From: Bacteroidales bacterium
GTDB lineage: Bacteria > Bacteroidota > Bacteroidia > Bacteroidales > WCHB1-69
Length of the DNA stretch: 64,000 nucleotides
NCBI GenBank assembly: GCA_024400875.1
Contig: JAKSMB010000002.1
Coordinates: 1 to 64,000, forward strand
Direction of reading: 5' to 3'
Part shown: positions 37,852-45,791 of the stretch, piece after piece
How the letters are laid out: each line of letters begins with the position of its first letter
How positions within the stretch are numbered: the stretch's first letter is position 1
Position numbers and translations under genes: made by a program
The notes under the pieces: model-generated
The model's database searches: none
Seen by the model: the letters and a program-made list of their open reading frames with translations, nothing else
Told to the model about the DNA's origin: nothing

Positions 37852-39123
37852 TTAGTCTCTGAAGATCGTAGCGTCGCGGTCAGGGCCGACGGAAACGATA
37901 GATACCTTCGTATTTGTTTCCTTTTCGATAAAGGCGATGTAATCTTTGAACACTTGAGGAAGTTCGTCGTAAGTCTTGCACTTGCTGATATCCTCTTTCC
38001 AACCTGGAAGGGTGGTGTAAACGGGTTCGATGACGGCATCGGAAGCGGTTGGCATTCTGGATGTCAGTTCGCCGTTGACCTTGTATGCGGTACAGATGTT
38101 GATGCTGTCGAAGTTGTCCATCACGTCAGCCTTGGTGAGTGCGATGTCGGTAACGCCGTTGATCATAAGGGCGTACTTGAGCGCTACGAGGTCGAGCCAG
38201 CCACAGCGACGTGGACGACCGGTGGTGGCGCCAAATTCATTGCCTTGTGCGCGAAGTTGTTCGCCCGTTTGGTCGAACAATTCGGTAGGGAACGGACCGC
38301 TACCTACGCGGGTGCAGTATGCCTTGACAATACCGATGACTTTACCCGCATAGTGTGGGTCGAGACCGAGTCCCGTGAACGCGCCGGCAGCGATGGTGTT
38401 GGAGGAGGTTACAAATGGGTAGGCACCAAACTCCAAGTCCAGCAAGGTACCTTGCGCACCCTCTGCCAAGATGGTCTTCTCTTCTTGCAGATAGTCGTAA
38501 ATCTCGTATTCACTGTCGATGAATTTGAACTTGCGAACCGTGCTCAAAGCGGCTTTCCACTTTTTGTCCAATTCAGGAAGTACTTCGCTGTAGTCGAAGT
38601 GATATTGGTCGAGAATCTCTTTGTGTTGGTTGATGAGATTCTGGTATTTCTCTTCAAAGTTTGGTGATTCCAAGTCGCAGATACGCAATCCAGTACGTGC
38701 GGTCTTGTCGGTGTATGTCGGTCCAATGCCCTTCAGCGTGGAGCCGATCTTGCTTTTGCCCTTCTTAGCCTCATACGCAGCGTCAAGCAACTTGTGTGTA
38801 GGCATGATAAGGTGCGCTTTCTTGGAGATCTGCAAGTTTTCTGTTGGGTTCAAACCCATAGCAATCAAGGCATCAATCTCTTCTTCGAAGATGATAGGGT
38901 CGATGACCACGCCGTTGCCGATGATGTTCATCTTCTCCTTGTGGAAGATGCCGGATGGGATGATGTGCAATACGTGGCGAATGCCGTTGAATTCAAGAGA
39001 GTGACCCGCATTCGGACCGCCTTGGAAGCGAGCGATTACGTCATATTTAGAGGTCAATACATCGACGACTTTCCCTTTTCCTTCGTCGCCCCATTGCAAA
39101 CCGAGCAGAATATCAATTTTCAT
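37852..39123 (-). CDS. purA: Adenylosuccinate synthetase
   Basis: A 423-residue PurA joining IMP and aspartate with GTP in AMP synthesis. It starts MKIDILLGLQWGDEGKGKVVD with the GTP P-loop-like GDEGKGK, then GPNAGHS near residue 38, GIGPTYTDKTARTGLRICDL near 130 and TGRPRRCGWLDLVALKYA near 300. A -7 element is at 39177. The TldD-like gene follows closely, probably on the same transcript. Confidence 0.97.
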   Translation of the reverse strand: MKIDILLGLQWGDEGKGKVVDVLTSKYDVIARFQGGPNAGHSLEFNGIRHVLHIIPSGIFHKEKMNIIGNGVVIDPIIFEEEIDALIAMGLNPTENLQISKKAHLIMPTHKLLDAAYEAKKGKSKIGSTLKGIGPTYTDKTARTGLRICDLESPNFEEKYQNLINQHKEILDQYHFDYSEVLPELDKKWKAALSTVRKFKFIDSEYEIYDYLQEEKTILAEGAQGTLLDLEFGAYPFVTSSNTIAAGAFTGLGLDPHYAGKVIGIVKAYCTRVGSGPFPTELFDQTGEQLRAQGNEFGATTGRPRRCGWLDLVALKYALMINGVTDIALTKADVMDNFDSINICTAYKVNGELTSRMPTASDAVIEPVYTTLPGWKEDISKCKTYDELPQVFKDYIAFIEKETNTKVSIVSVGPDRDATIFRD

Positions 39124-39176
39124 ATTTTGATAATAGACTATTTATAGATGTTGTTATGCTTTACGCAAAAGCGGCG

Positions 39177-39184
39177 CAAAGGTA
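39177..39184 (-). promoter_or_regulatory. Bacteroidetes -7 element for purA
   Basis: The minus strand reads TACCTTTG, 54 bases upstream of the purA ATG. Confidence 0.65.
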
Positions 39185-39236
39185 CAAAAAAAACATAAAC
39201 GTAGGCAACGACAAAAGCAGAAACTCAAACGAGAAT

Positions 39237-41270
39237 TTAGTATGCTTTGATAAGTCTGTCCACTTCTAACAGTTGGTCGCGGATGGAGGCGGCCGCATCA
39301 AAGTCTAACTCCTTGACTGCTTTGTCCATATCCTTGCGCAGCTTTTTCTTCTTCTCCTGCAACTGCTCTTTGTTGAGCATCTTGTTTTCGGGCTCCGCGG
39401 CCACTGGAGATGGTTTGGAAATGGCTGCGTAGCTGTGTTTTGCCTTTTCATCCTTGATGGCGATAGCTTCATCGATGGTGCCGGCTAAGAACATCTCTTC
39501 CGACTTCACCACGCCTTTCGGCACGATGTTGTGCGCCTCGTTGTATGCCATCTGCTTGGCTCTTCGTCGTGCGGTTTCGTCGATGGTGGCCTGCATGGAT
39601 TTCGTAATTTTGTCGGCATAGAAGATGACGCGGCCGTTGACGTGACGTGCGGCACGGCCTGCCGTCTGTGTCAAGGATCGCTCATTGCGCAGGAAACCCT
39701 CCTTGTCGGCGTCCATGATGGCCACGAGGGAAACTTCCGGAAGGTCAAGGCCTTCGCGCAGCAGGTTGACACCCACCAATACGTCGATGGCCCCGGCGCG
39801 CAAGTCCTTGAGGATCTCCACACGGTCGAGGGTGTCCACGTCGGAATGGATGTAGCAAGAGCGGATGCCGATGTTGGCGAGGTAGGTGTTCAGCTCTTCG
39901 GCCATGCGCTTGGTGAGCGTGGTTACCAAGACCCGCTCGCCCTTGTCCACCGTATCTTCAATCTCGTTCAGCAGGTCGTCCACCTGGTTGGTGGCAGGAC
40001 GCACTTCGATAGGCGGATCCAACAAGCCCGTGGGGCGAACAACTTGCTCAACCACGACGCCCCCCGACTGCTGCAGCTCGAACTGCGCCGGTGTGGCACT
40101 CATGTAGATGGACTGCCCGATGAGGTTTTCGAACTCGTCGAACTTCAACGGTCGGTTGTCCAAGGCTGCGGGCAGACGGAACCCGTATTCCACCAAATTG
40201 ATCTTTCGGGAACGGTCACCGCCATACATACCGCCAATCTGCGGGATGGTGACGTGACTTTCATCTACCACCAACAGAAAATCGTCGGGGAAGAAGTCTA
40301 ATATGCAGAACGGACGGTCGCCAGGCTTGCGCTTGTCGAAATAGCGCGAGTAGTTCTCAATGCCCGAACAATAGCCCAACTCTTTCATCATCTCAACATC
40401 ATAGTTAACGCGGTCGTCCAAACGTTTGGCTTCTAAATGCTTACCAATAGATTTTAGATACTCGATCTGCTCGCCCAAGTCCAACTTGATTTGATTGATG
40501 GCATCGTTCATCGATTCTTGCGTGGTTACGAACAGGTTGGCAGGATATATGGTGATTTTGTCCACCTTACTGATGACCGCGCCAGAAATGGCCTCGATTT
40601 CAGAGATGGTTTCAATTTCATCGTCAAAGAATACTATGCGATAGGCAACGTCGTTGTACGGTGGGAAGATGTCCACCGTGTCGCCCTTGACTCGAAACTG
40701 CGAGGGTTGCAGGTCAAGCTCCGTGCGGGAGTACAAGCTGTTGACGAACGCCAACAACAACTTGTTGCGGTCGATGATCATCCCGGTATGGATGTTCAAC
40801 ACATTCTTGGCAAAATCTTCTGGGTTGCCGATGCCGTAGATGCAGGATACGGAGGCAATGACGATGATGTCGCGCCGCCCCGACATTAACGATGCTGTGG
40901 TATGCAGACGCAACTTCTCAATCTCATCGTTTATCGAAAGGTCTTTTTCAATATAGGTGTTGGTGGTCGGAATGTATGCCTCCGGCTGATAATAGTCGTA
41001 ATAGGATACGTAGTATTCCACTGCATTCTCTGGAAAAAACTGCTTGAACTCGCTATACAGTTGGGCAGCTAACGTCTTGTTGTGACTGAGTATCAACGTT
41101 GGACGCTTGGCTTGTTGGATAACATTCGCAATGGTGAACGTTTTTCCAGAACCAGTCACTCCCAACAGGGTTTGAGCCTGGTCGCCACGCTGAAGACCTT
41201 CAACTAATTGCTTGATAGCCGTCGGCTGGTCGCCAGAGGGAAGATAGGAAGATACGAGTTTAAAATCCAT
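39237..41270 (-). CDS. uvrB: UvrABC system protein B
   Basis: UvrB, 677 residues, the damage-verifying helicase of nucleotide excision repair. Walker A is LLGVTGSGKTFTIANV near residue 38, the beta-hairpin YYDYYQPEAYIP near 95, DEIEKLRLHTTASL, helicase motif VDESHVTIPQ, and motifs V-VI GVNLLREGLDLPEVSLVAI and QTAGRAARHVNGRVI. The C-terminal UvrC-binding UVR domain (LRKDMDKAVKELDFDAAASI) is complete. It is monocistronic with a -7 element at 41291. Confidence 0.98.
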   Translation of the reverse strand: MDFKLVSSYLPSGDQPTAIKQLVEGLQRGDQAQTLLGVTGSGKTFTIANVIQQAKRPTLILSHNKTLAAQLYSEFKQFFPENAVEYYVSYYDYYQPEAYIPTTNTYIEKDLSINDEIEKLRLHTTASLMSGRRDIIVIASVSCIYGIGNPEDFAKNVLNIHTGMIIDRNKLLLAFVNSLYSRTELDLQPSQFRVKGDTVDIFPPYNDVAYRIVFFDDEIETISEIEAISGAVISKVDKITIYPANLFVTTQESMNDAINQIKLDLGEQIEYLKSIGKHLEAKRLDDRVNYDVEMMKELGYCSGIENYSRYFDKRKPGDRPFCILDFFPDDFLLVVDESHVTIPQIGGMYGGDRSRKINLVEYGFRLPAALDNRPLKFDEFENLIGQSIYMSATPAQFELQQSGGVVVEQVVRPTGLLDPPIEVRPATNQVDDLLNEIEDTVDKGERVLVTTLTKRMAEELNTYLANIGIRSCYIHSDVDTLDRVEILKDLRAGAIDVLVGVNLLREGLDLPEVSLVAIMDADKEGFLRNERSLTQTAGRAARHVNGRVIFYADKITKSMQATIDETARRRAKQMAYNEAHNIVPKGVVKSEEMFLAGTIDEAIAIKDEKAKHSYAAISKPSPVAAEPENKMLNKEQLQEKKKKLRKDMDKAVKELDFDAAASIRDQLLEVDRLIKAY

Positions 41271-41290
41271 AGGTTGTGTTTATAAGATTG

Positions 41291-41298
41291 CAAATATA
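41291..41298 (-). promoter_or_regulatory. Bacteroidetes -7 element for uvrB
   Basis: The minus strand reads TATATTTG, 21 bases upstream of uvrB. I saw no SOS-type operator beside it. Confidence 0.65.
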
Positions 41299-41525
41299 CA
41301 AAAAAAGGAGAAAAGGATGGAAGGGTTGAGGGATATAAAAGAAAGGAACCCTTATGGCTTGGATTCCTTTCTTTTACTATAATAAAACAACAACTTATCT
41401 TTATGAGTAATCTCATAATGTTAAACAACGGCTTCGCTTTGTTTAACGATGCAAAAGTAGCGATTGATATCCATTTGCACCTTCCCTATTTTTAGGTATT
41501 TTTGATAAAGTTGCTACCCATATTT

Positions 41526-43886
41526 TTAGAGGAATAATCCTGCAACGAGGTAGGCCAATCCAGCGACGATCCAGGCGACGGCGCATTGGAAGAAAACGAC
41601 GAAGAAGGTCCAACGGGTGCCGAGTTCGCGTTTCACAGCGGCAATGGCAGCTACACACGGGGTGTACAACAAACAGAATACCAGCATGGAAACGGCTGAG
41701 GTCGTGGTCATCACAGCACCGATGTTCAGCACACCTAAGGTCACTACAACGTTCTCTTTGCGCATGAAACCCGCAATCAACGCCGTCACCACCCGCCAGT
41801 CGCCTAATCCAATAGGCTTGAATACCGGTGCTAAAACGCCTGCAATGGAGGCCAACATACTTTCGTCACTGTTGCTTACCAGGTGGAATTGGAAGTTGAA
41901 AGACTCCAAGAACCAGATGACGATGGAGGCGAAGAAGATGACCGTGAAGGCCTGCTGGATGAAGTCTTTGGTTTTGTCCCATAACAGATGGACCACATTC
42001 TTGCCGATAGGCATCCGGTAGTTGGGAAGCTCCATCACAAAGGGAGCAGCCTGGCTTTTGTCGCCAAAGATCTTGGATATTAGGGCTATCAAAACGCCAG
42101 TGAGAATGCCTAACAGGTATAAGCCGATAAGGACTACGCCTCCATGTCCGGGGAAGAATATGGAGGTGAAGAAGGCATAGATGGGCACCTTGGCAGAGCA
42201 ACTCATGAAGGGGGTCAACAGGATGGTTTTCAGACGGTCGCGGGCGGAGGGTAGCGTGCGCGTGGCCATGATGGCAGGTACGGAACATCCAAACCCAATC
42301 AACAACGGCACAATGCTGCGCCCCGATAAACCTAACTTACGCAGGGTCTTGTCGGTAACAAAGGCAATGCGCGACATATAACCGCTGTCTTCGATGATGC
42401 TGAGGAAGAAGAAAAGCACAACGATGATGGGTACAAAACTCAGGATGCAACCCACGCCACCAAACACACCGTCGATGACGAGGGAGATGAAACCTTGGCT
42501 GACGCCGGCGTTGGTCATCGCGTTTTCACACAAACCCGCTAATGACTGTATGCCCTTGTCGAGCAATTGCTGTAGTGGTGAACCGATGACGTCGATGGAA
42601 AGCCAGATGACGAAGAACATAATAGCCAAGAAGATCGGGATGGCGGTCCACTTGCCGGTCATCCATTCGTCGATTTTCTTGCTGAGGATGCGTTCTTTGC
42701 TTTCTTCGGGTTTGACGACGGTTTGAGAACACAATTTTCGGATGACGTCAAAGCGCATCTCGGCGATGGCGGCGGCACGGTCGAGACCGCGCTCCTCTTC
42801 CAATTGCAAGAGGATGTGCTCGAGCATCTCCTTTTCGTTTTGATCCAGTTGTAGCTTTTCTAAGATGCGGGCATCGTTTTCCACCATTTTGCTGGCGGCA
42901 AAACGTAGGGGCACGTTGGCGGCTGCGGCGTGGTCCTCGATGAGGTGCATGATGCTGTGCAGACAGCGGTGCAGTGCCCCACCGTGGTCGTCTTTGTCGC
43001 AAAAGTCTATTTTTTCGTGACACTCCTGGTAGCGGGCGATGTGGATGGCGTGTTCCATCAACTCGCCGACACCCTCATTGTGTGCGGCGGCAATTGGAAC
43101 AACGGGAATGCCGAGCATTTTCTCCATCTCATTGACACGGATGCTGGCTCCGTTGTTGCGAAGTTCATCCATCATATTCAGTGCCAAAACCATTGGAACG
43201 TCCAACTCCATCAACTGCATCGTCAGGTAAAGATGACGTTCGATGTTTGTGGCGTCCACCACGTTGATGATACATTTAGGGCGCTCCTCTGCCAGATGTT
43301 GATAGGTGATGCGTTCCTGTTCGGTGAACGGCGACAGCGAGTAGATGCCGGGGAGGTCGGTCACCGTCACATCGGTTTGTCCCTTCATCGGTTTGGAAAT
43401 GCTTTCGGCGGTCATTCCGGGGAAGTTGCCCACGTGTTGCATATCCCCTGTGATTTGATTGAACAGAGTGGTTTTACCGCTGTTTTGTTGGCCCACGATG
43501 GCGAAGGTAAGTTGCGTGTCTTTGGGGAGGGTGTGTTCGTCTTTCTTGCAGTGATACTTGCCCTCCTCGCCATAACCCGGGTGGGAGTTGTGTTCGTGCA
43601 GGGAGTCGATGTAAGGGGTGTTGTCCACCTTCGACGCTTTTTGATCTTGCTTTGGGGTGTCGGGCAGGGGTTGCACGATGATCTTCTCGGCGGAAGCCTT
43701 GCGAAGCGTGAGGGAGTAGCCGTGCAGACGCAGCTCCAATGGATCGCCCATAGGGGCATATTTCACCAATTTGACCGTCGTTCCGGGAATTAGTCCCATA
43801 TCCAAGAAGTGTTGCCGTAGTGCTCCGTCGCTACCCACCGATTCTACGATGGCCTTTTTACCAACCTCTAACTCATTTAGCGTCAT
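41526..43886 (-). CDS. feoB: FeoA-FeoB fusion ferrous iron transporter
   Basis: A 786-residue fusion. Residues 1-75 form a FeoA SH3-like domain (MTLNELEVGKKAIVESVGSD, LRLHGYSLTLRKASAEKIIV). A linker leads to the FeoB G domain: G1 GQQNSGKTTLFNQITG near 132, G3 DLPGIYSL, G4 NMMDE. The membrane part has about eight to ten segments with the two Gate motifs (FGCSVPAIMATRTL and LLYTPCVAAIAAVKRELG). It imports Fe2+ across the inner membrane. FeoA-FeoB fusions are common in Bacteroidetes. No Fur-like box was identified with confidence. Confidence 0.96.
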   Translation of the reverse strand: MTLNELEVGKKAIVESVGSDGALRQHFLDMGLIPGTTVKLVKYAPMGDPLELRLHGYSLTLRKASAEKIIVQPLPDTPKQDQKASKVDNTPYIDSLHEHNSHPGYGEEGKYHCKKDEHTLPKDTQLTFAIVGQQNSGKTTLFNQITGDMQHVGNFPGMTAESISKPMKGQTDVTVTDLPGIYSLSPFTEQERITYQHLAEERPKCIINVVDATNIERHLYLTMQLMELDVPMVLALNMMDELRNNGASIRVNEMEKMLGIPVVPIAAAHNEGVGELMEHAIHIARYQECHEKIDFCDKDDHGGALHRCLHSIMHLIEDHAAAANVPLRFAASKMVENDARILEKLQLDQNEKEMLEHILLQLEEERGLDRAAAIAEMRFDVIRKLCSQTVVKPEESKERILSKKIDEWMTGKWTAIPIFLAIMFFVIWLSIDVIGSPLQQLLDKGIQSLAGLCENAMTNAGVSQGFISLVIDGVFGGVGCILSFVPIIVVLFFFLSIIEDSGYMSRIAFVTDKTLRKLGLSGRSIVPLLIGFGCSVPAIMATRTLPSARDRLKTILLTPFMSCSAKVPIYAFFTSIFFPGHGGVVLIGLYLLGILTGVLIALISKIFGDKSQAAPFVMELPNYRMPIGKNVVHLLWDKTKDFIQQAFTVIFFASIVIWFLESFNFQFHLVSNSDESMLASIAGVLAPVFKPIGLGDWRVVTALIAGFMRKENVVVTLGVLNIGAVMTTTSAVSMLVFCLLYTPCVAAIAAVKRELGTRWTFFVVFFQCAVAWIVAGLAYLVAGLFL

Positions 43887-43970
43887 AGTTATACATCATT
43901 TGTCCTTGACAATAATTATAAAAATCAGAATGAAACGGTCCTCCCAGACCGTAAATGATCATTCATGGTG

Positions 43971-43978
43971 CAAAAATA
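43971..43978 (-). promoter_or_regulatory. Bacteroidetes -7 element for feoAB
   Basis: The minus strand reads TATTTTTG, 85 bases upstream of the ATG. The inverted repeat CGGTCCTCCCAGACCG (43936-43951) lies between it and the gene. Confidence 0.55.
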
Positions 43979-44040
43979 GAACATTAAAATCAAACTCCTT
44001 ATCCCTAAAGTTGGTATTTATAGTGTTATGGGATGAAAAT

Positions 44041-45162
44041 CTACAACAGGAAATCTTCGATGTTGGAGGGTGAAATCACATCAAAAGTTGCTGTTGGATA
44101 GGTAGAAGCAAAGGTGCTGGGGAGCTTTGTTTTTTGACGTTCATTATACTTGAATTCGAAAGCAGATAATAATCCGTCTTTCTCTTCAATAAAATCAATC
44201 TCTTTTTGTTCTTTTGTTCTCCAAAAGTAGTAGTTGCACCAAATATCTTGGAGATTTAGCTTTTTTATTCTTTCCGTTATGATGAAATTTTCCCATAAAG
44301 CGCCCACGTCTATTCTATTTTCTATAGGTGAGAAGTTGGAAATTAAAGCATTCCGGATGCCATTGTCGTAAAAATATATTTTCCTACTATTTTTCAGTTC
44401 GCTTCTTCCGTTACGGCTAAAAGCACGCAAACGATAGATAACGTATGATTTCTCAAGCAGTTGAATGTAAGTTTCTACTGTCTTTGAATCTAAACCAATA
44501 GTTTTGGCGAGTTCATTGTAGGAAACTTGAGAACCGATTTGATAGGCCAGTGCTTGCAATAACAACGTTAATTTCTCAGGTTTCTTTATACTGCCCAAAG
44601 ATAAAAGATCTCGATATAAATAACTATCAGATAGTTGTTTTAGAATTTGTTTTTCTATACCTGTCGATGTAACTACTTCGGGATAGTATCCATAAACCAT
44701 ACGTTGCGGAAGCATCCGCAATTCAGTTTGAAGACCGTGGTGCTCAACCATTTCACCAAATGATAAGGGAAACATCTGGTATTCCCACTTTCTTCCTGTC
44801 AGGGGCTCATTCAACTGATTGGACAACTCAAATGAAGAACTACCTGTTGCAACCAATTGTATGTCGGGCATTTGATCGGTGATGATTTTCATTTTTAAAC
44901 CGATATCTTTTATTCGCTGAGCTTCATCTATGACAATGGTTTTGTGTTGACCGATAATACTACGTAACCGTGTAGAGTTGATATTTGAAAAAAGAGCTTG
45001 GGTGTCAGAGTCATCCCCGTAGAACCAAATACAGTCTTCATTTTCTGGATACATGGTCTTCAGTAATGTTGTTTTGCCCACTTGTCGGCTTCCCATTATG
45101 ATAATAGCTTTGGGCTTCAGTTGTTTGGTTCTTATATTTTGTTCTAAAAAACGGTTTATCAT
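44041..45162 (-). CDS. DUF4143-type AAA ATPase
   Basis: A 373-residue ATPase with Walker A IIIMGSRQVGKTTLLKTM near residue 20, Walker B KTIVIDEAQRIKDIG near 73, sensor-like LVATGSSSFELSNQL near 105, then a winged-helix region (YNELAKTIGLDSKTVETYIQ) and a C-terminal nuclease-like fold (WRTKEQKEIDFIEEKDGLLSAFEFK, a PD-(D/E)XK-like pattern). This is the common AAA/DUF4143 family of unknown function. The start is the ATG at 45162; the 30 codons before it run through the promoter palindrome. A second paralogue lies at 51148. Confidence 0.85.
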   Translation of the reverse strand: MINRFLEQNIRTKQLKPKAIIIMGSRQVGKTTLLKTMYPENEDCIWFYGDDSDTQALFSNINSTRLRSIIGQHKTIVIDEAQRIKDIGLKMKIITDQMPDIQLVATGSSSFELSNQLNEPLTGRKWEYQMFPLSFGEMVEHHGLQTELRMLPQRMVYGYYPEVVTSTGIEKQILKQLSDSYLYRDLLSLGSIKKPEKLTLLLQALAYQIGSQVSYNELAKTIGLDSKTVETYIQLLEKSYVIYRLRAFSRNGRSELKNSRKIYFYDNGIRNALISNFSPIENRIDVGALWENFIITERIKKLNLQDIWCNYYFWRTKEQKEIDFIEEKDGLLSAFEFKYNERQKTKLPSTFASTYPTATFDVISPSNIEDFLL

Positions 45163-45177
45163 AAAGTTTATTTTTTG

Positions 45178-45257
45178 CAAAAATACAACTTTTATGGAAT
45201 TAATTCCGAAAAAGTTGCGACTTTTTCGGAATACGTTCCGAAAAAGTCGCAAAAATA
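45178..45257 (-). promoter_or_regulatory. Promoter region with palindrome for the first DUF4143 gene
   Basis: Two -7 elements on the minus strand, TATTTTTG at 45178-45185 and at 45250-45257. Between them is a near-perfect inverted repeat ATTCCGAAAAAGT/ACTTTTTCGGAAT (45203-45232) with a 4-base loop and a third half-site TTCCGAAAAAGTCGC at 45236-45250. A likely operator or leader hairpin. Confidence 0.6.
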
Positions 45258-45329
45258 TCCTTAGAAACAGGCTTCAGAACGAGGTTGTGAATTTGTACGA
45301 AAAAATCGTTACGAAAATTTCGTGCAAAA

Positions 45330-45357
45330 AAATCCCCGACGGTGAAGACGGGGATTT
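45330..45357 (-). terminator. Terminator of the YbjQ-like gene
   Basis: Arms AAATCCCCG and CGGGGATTT, followed on the minus strand by a T-run, 25 bases past the stop codon. Confidence 0.85.
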
Positions 45358-45381
45358 ATGGTGAGGTAGGGGGATTTCTTA

Positions 45382-45693
45382 CTATCTAAAGCGGATGGCG
45401 GTGCCATAGACCAGTACTTCAGCGGCCTGTGCCATGATGGCGGAGGTGGCATAGCGAACGCCGATGATGGCATCAGCACCCATGGCTTCTGCTTGGGCAA
45501 TCATGCGGTCGGTAGCGATCTTGCGGGCCTTCTCCATCATGCTGGTGTACGAACGGAGCTCGCCGCCCACGATGTTCTTGAGTGACTGACCGAAGTCGCT
45601 GAATACGTTCTTGGATTGGATGGTGCTGCCGTTCACGGCTGCGAGGGGCTCGTAATTTACGCCCGGCAATGTTTCGATGGTATATAATGTCAT
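45382..45693 (-). CDS. YbjQ/UPF0145 family protein
   Basis: A 103-residue protein of the UPF0145 (YbjQ, heavy-metal-binding domain) family. It starts MTLYTIETLPGVNYEPLAAV, with VNGSTIQSKNVFSDFGQSLKNIVGGELRSYTSMM near residues 20-55 and MIAQAEAMGADAIIGVRY near 68-85. Family members form pentamers; the function is not established. It is monocistronic, with a -7 element at 45715 and a terminator. Confidence 0.9.
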   Translation of the reverse strand: MTLYTIETLPGVNYEPLAAVNGSTIQSKNVFSDFGQSLKNIVGGELRSYTSMMEKARKIATDRMIAQAEAMGADAIIGVRYATSAIMAQAAEVLVYGTAIRFR

Positions 45694-45714
45694 AATTGTA
45701 AAGTTTTAATGGGG

Positions 45715-45722
45715 CAAAGATA
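45715..45722 (-). promoter_or_regulatory. Bacteroidetes -7 element
   Basis: The minus strand reads TATCTTTG, 22 bases upstream of the YbjQ-like start codon. Confidence 0.65.
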
Positions 45723-45728
45723 AAAAAA

Positions 45729-45753
45729 AATCCCCACCACACGGGCAGGGATT
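45729..45753 (-). terminator. Probable terminator of the S46 peptidase gene
   Basis: Short arms AATCCC and GGGATT followed on the minus strand by a run of T, 39 bases past the stop. A weaker hairpin than the others in the window. Confidence 0.55.
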
Positions 45754-45791
45754 ATCATAGGAGTTTTTATATTTCTTTCGTCCCTTCGTCC

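Noticed and set aside
42000..43500. Second iron-transport gene or split FeoB
   Set aside because: The single 786-codon frame accounts for the whole region; other frames are shadows.
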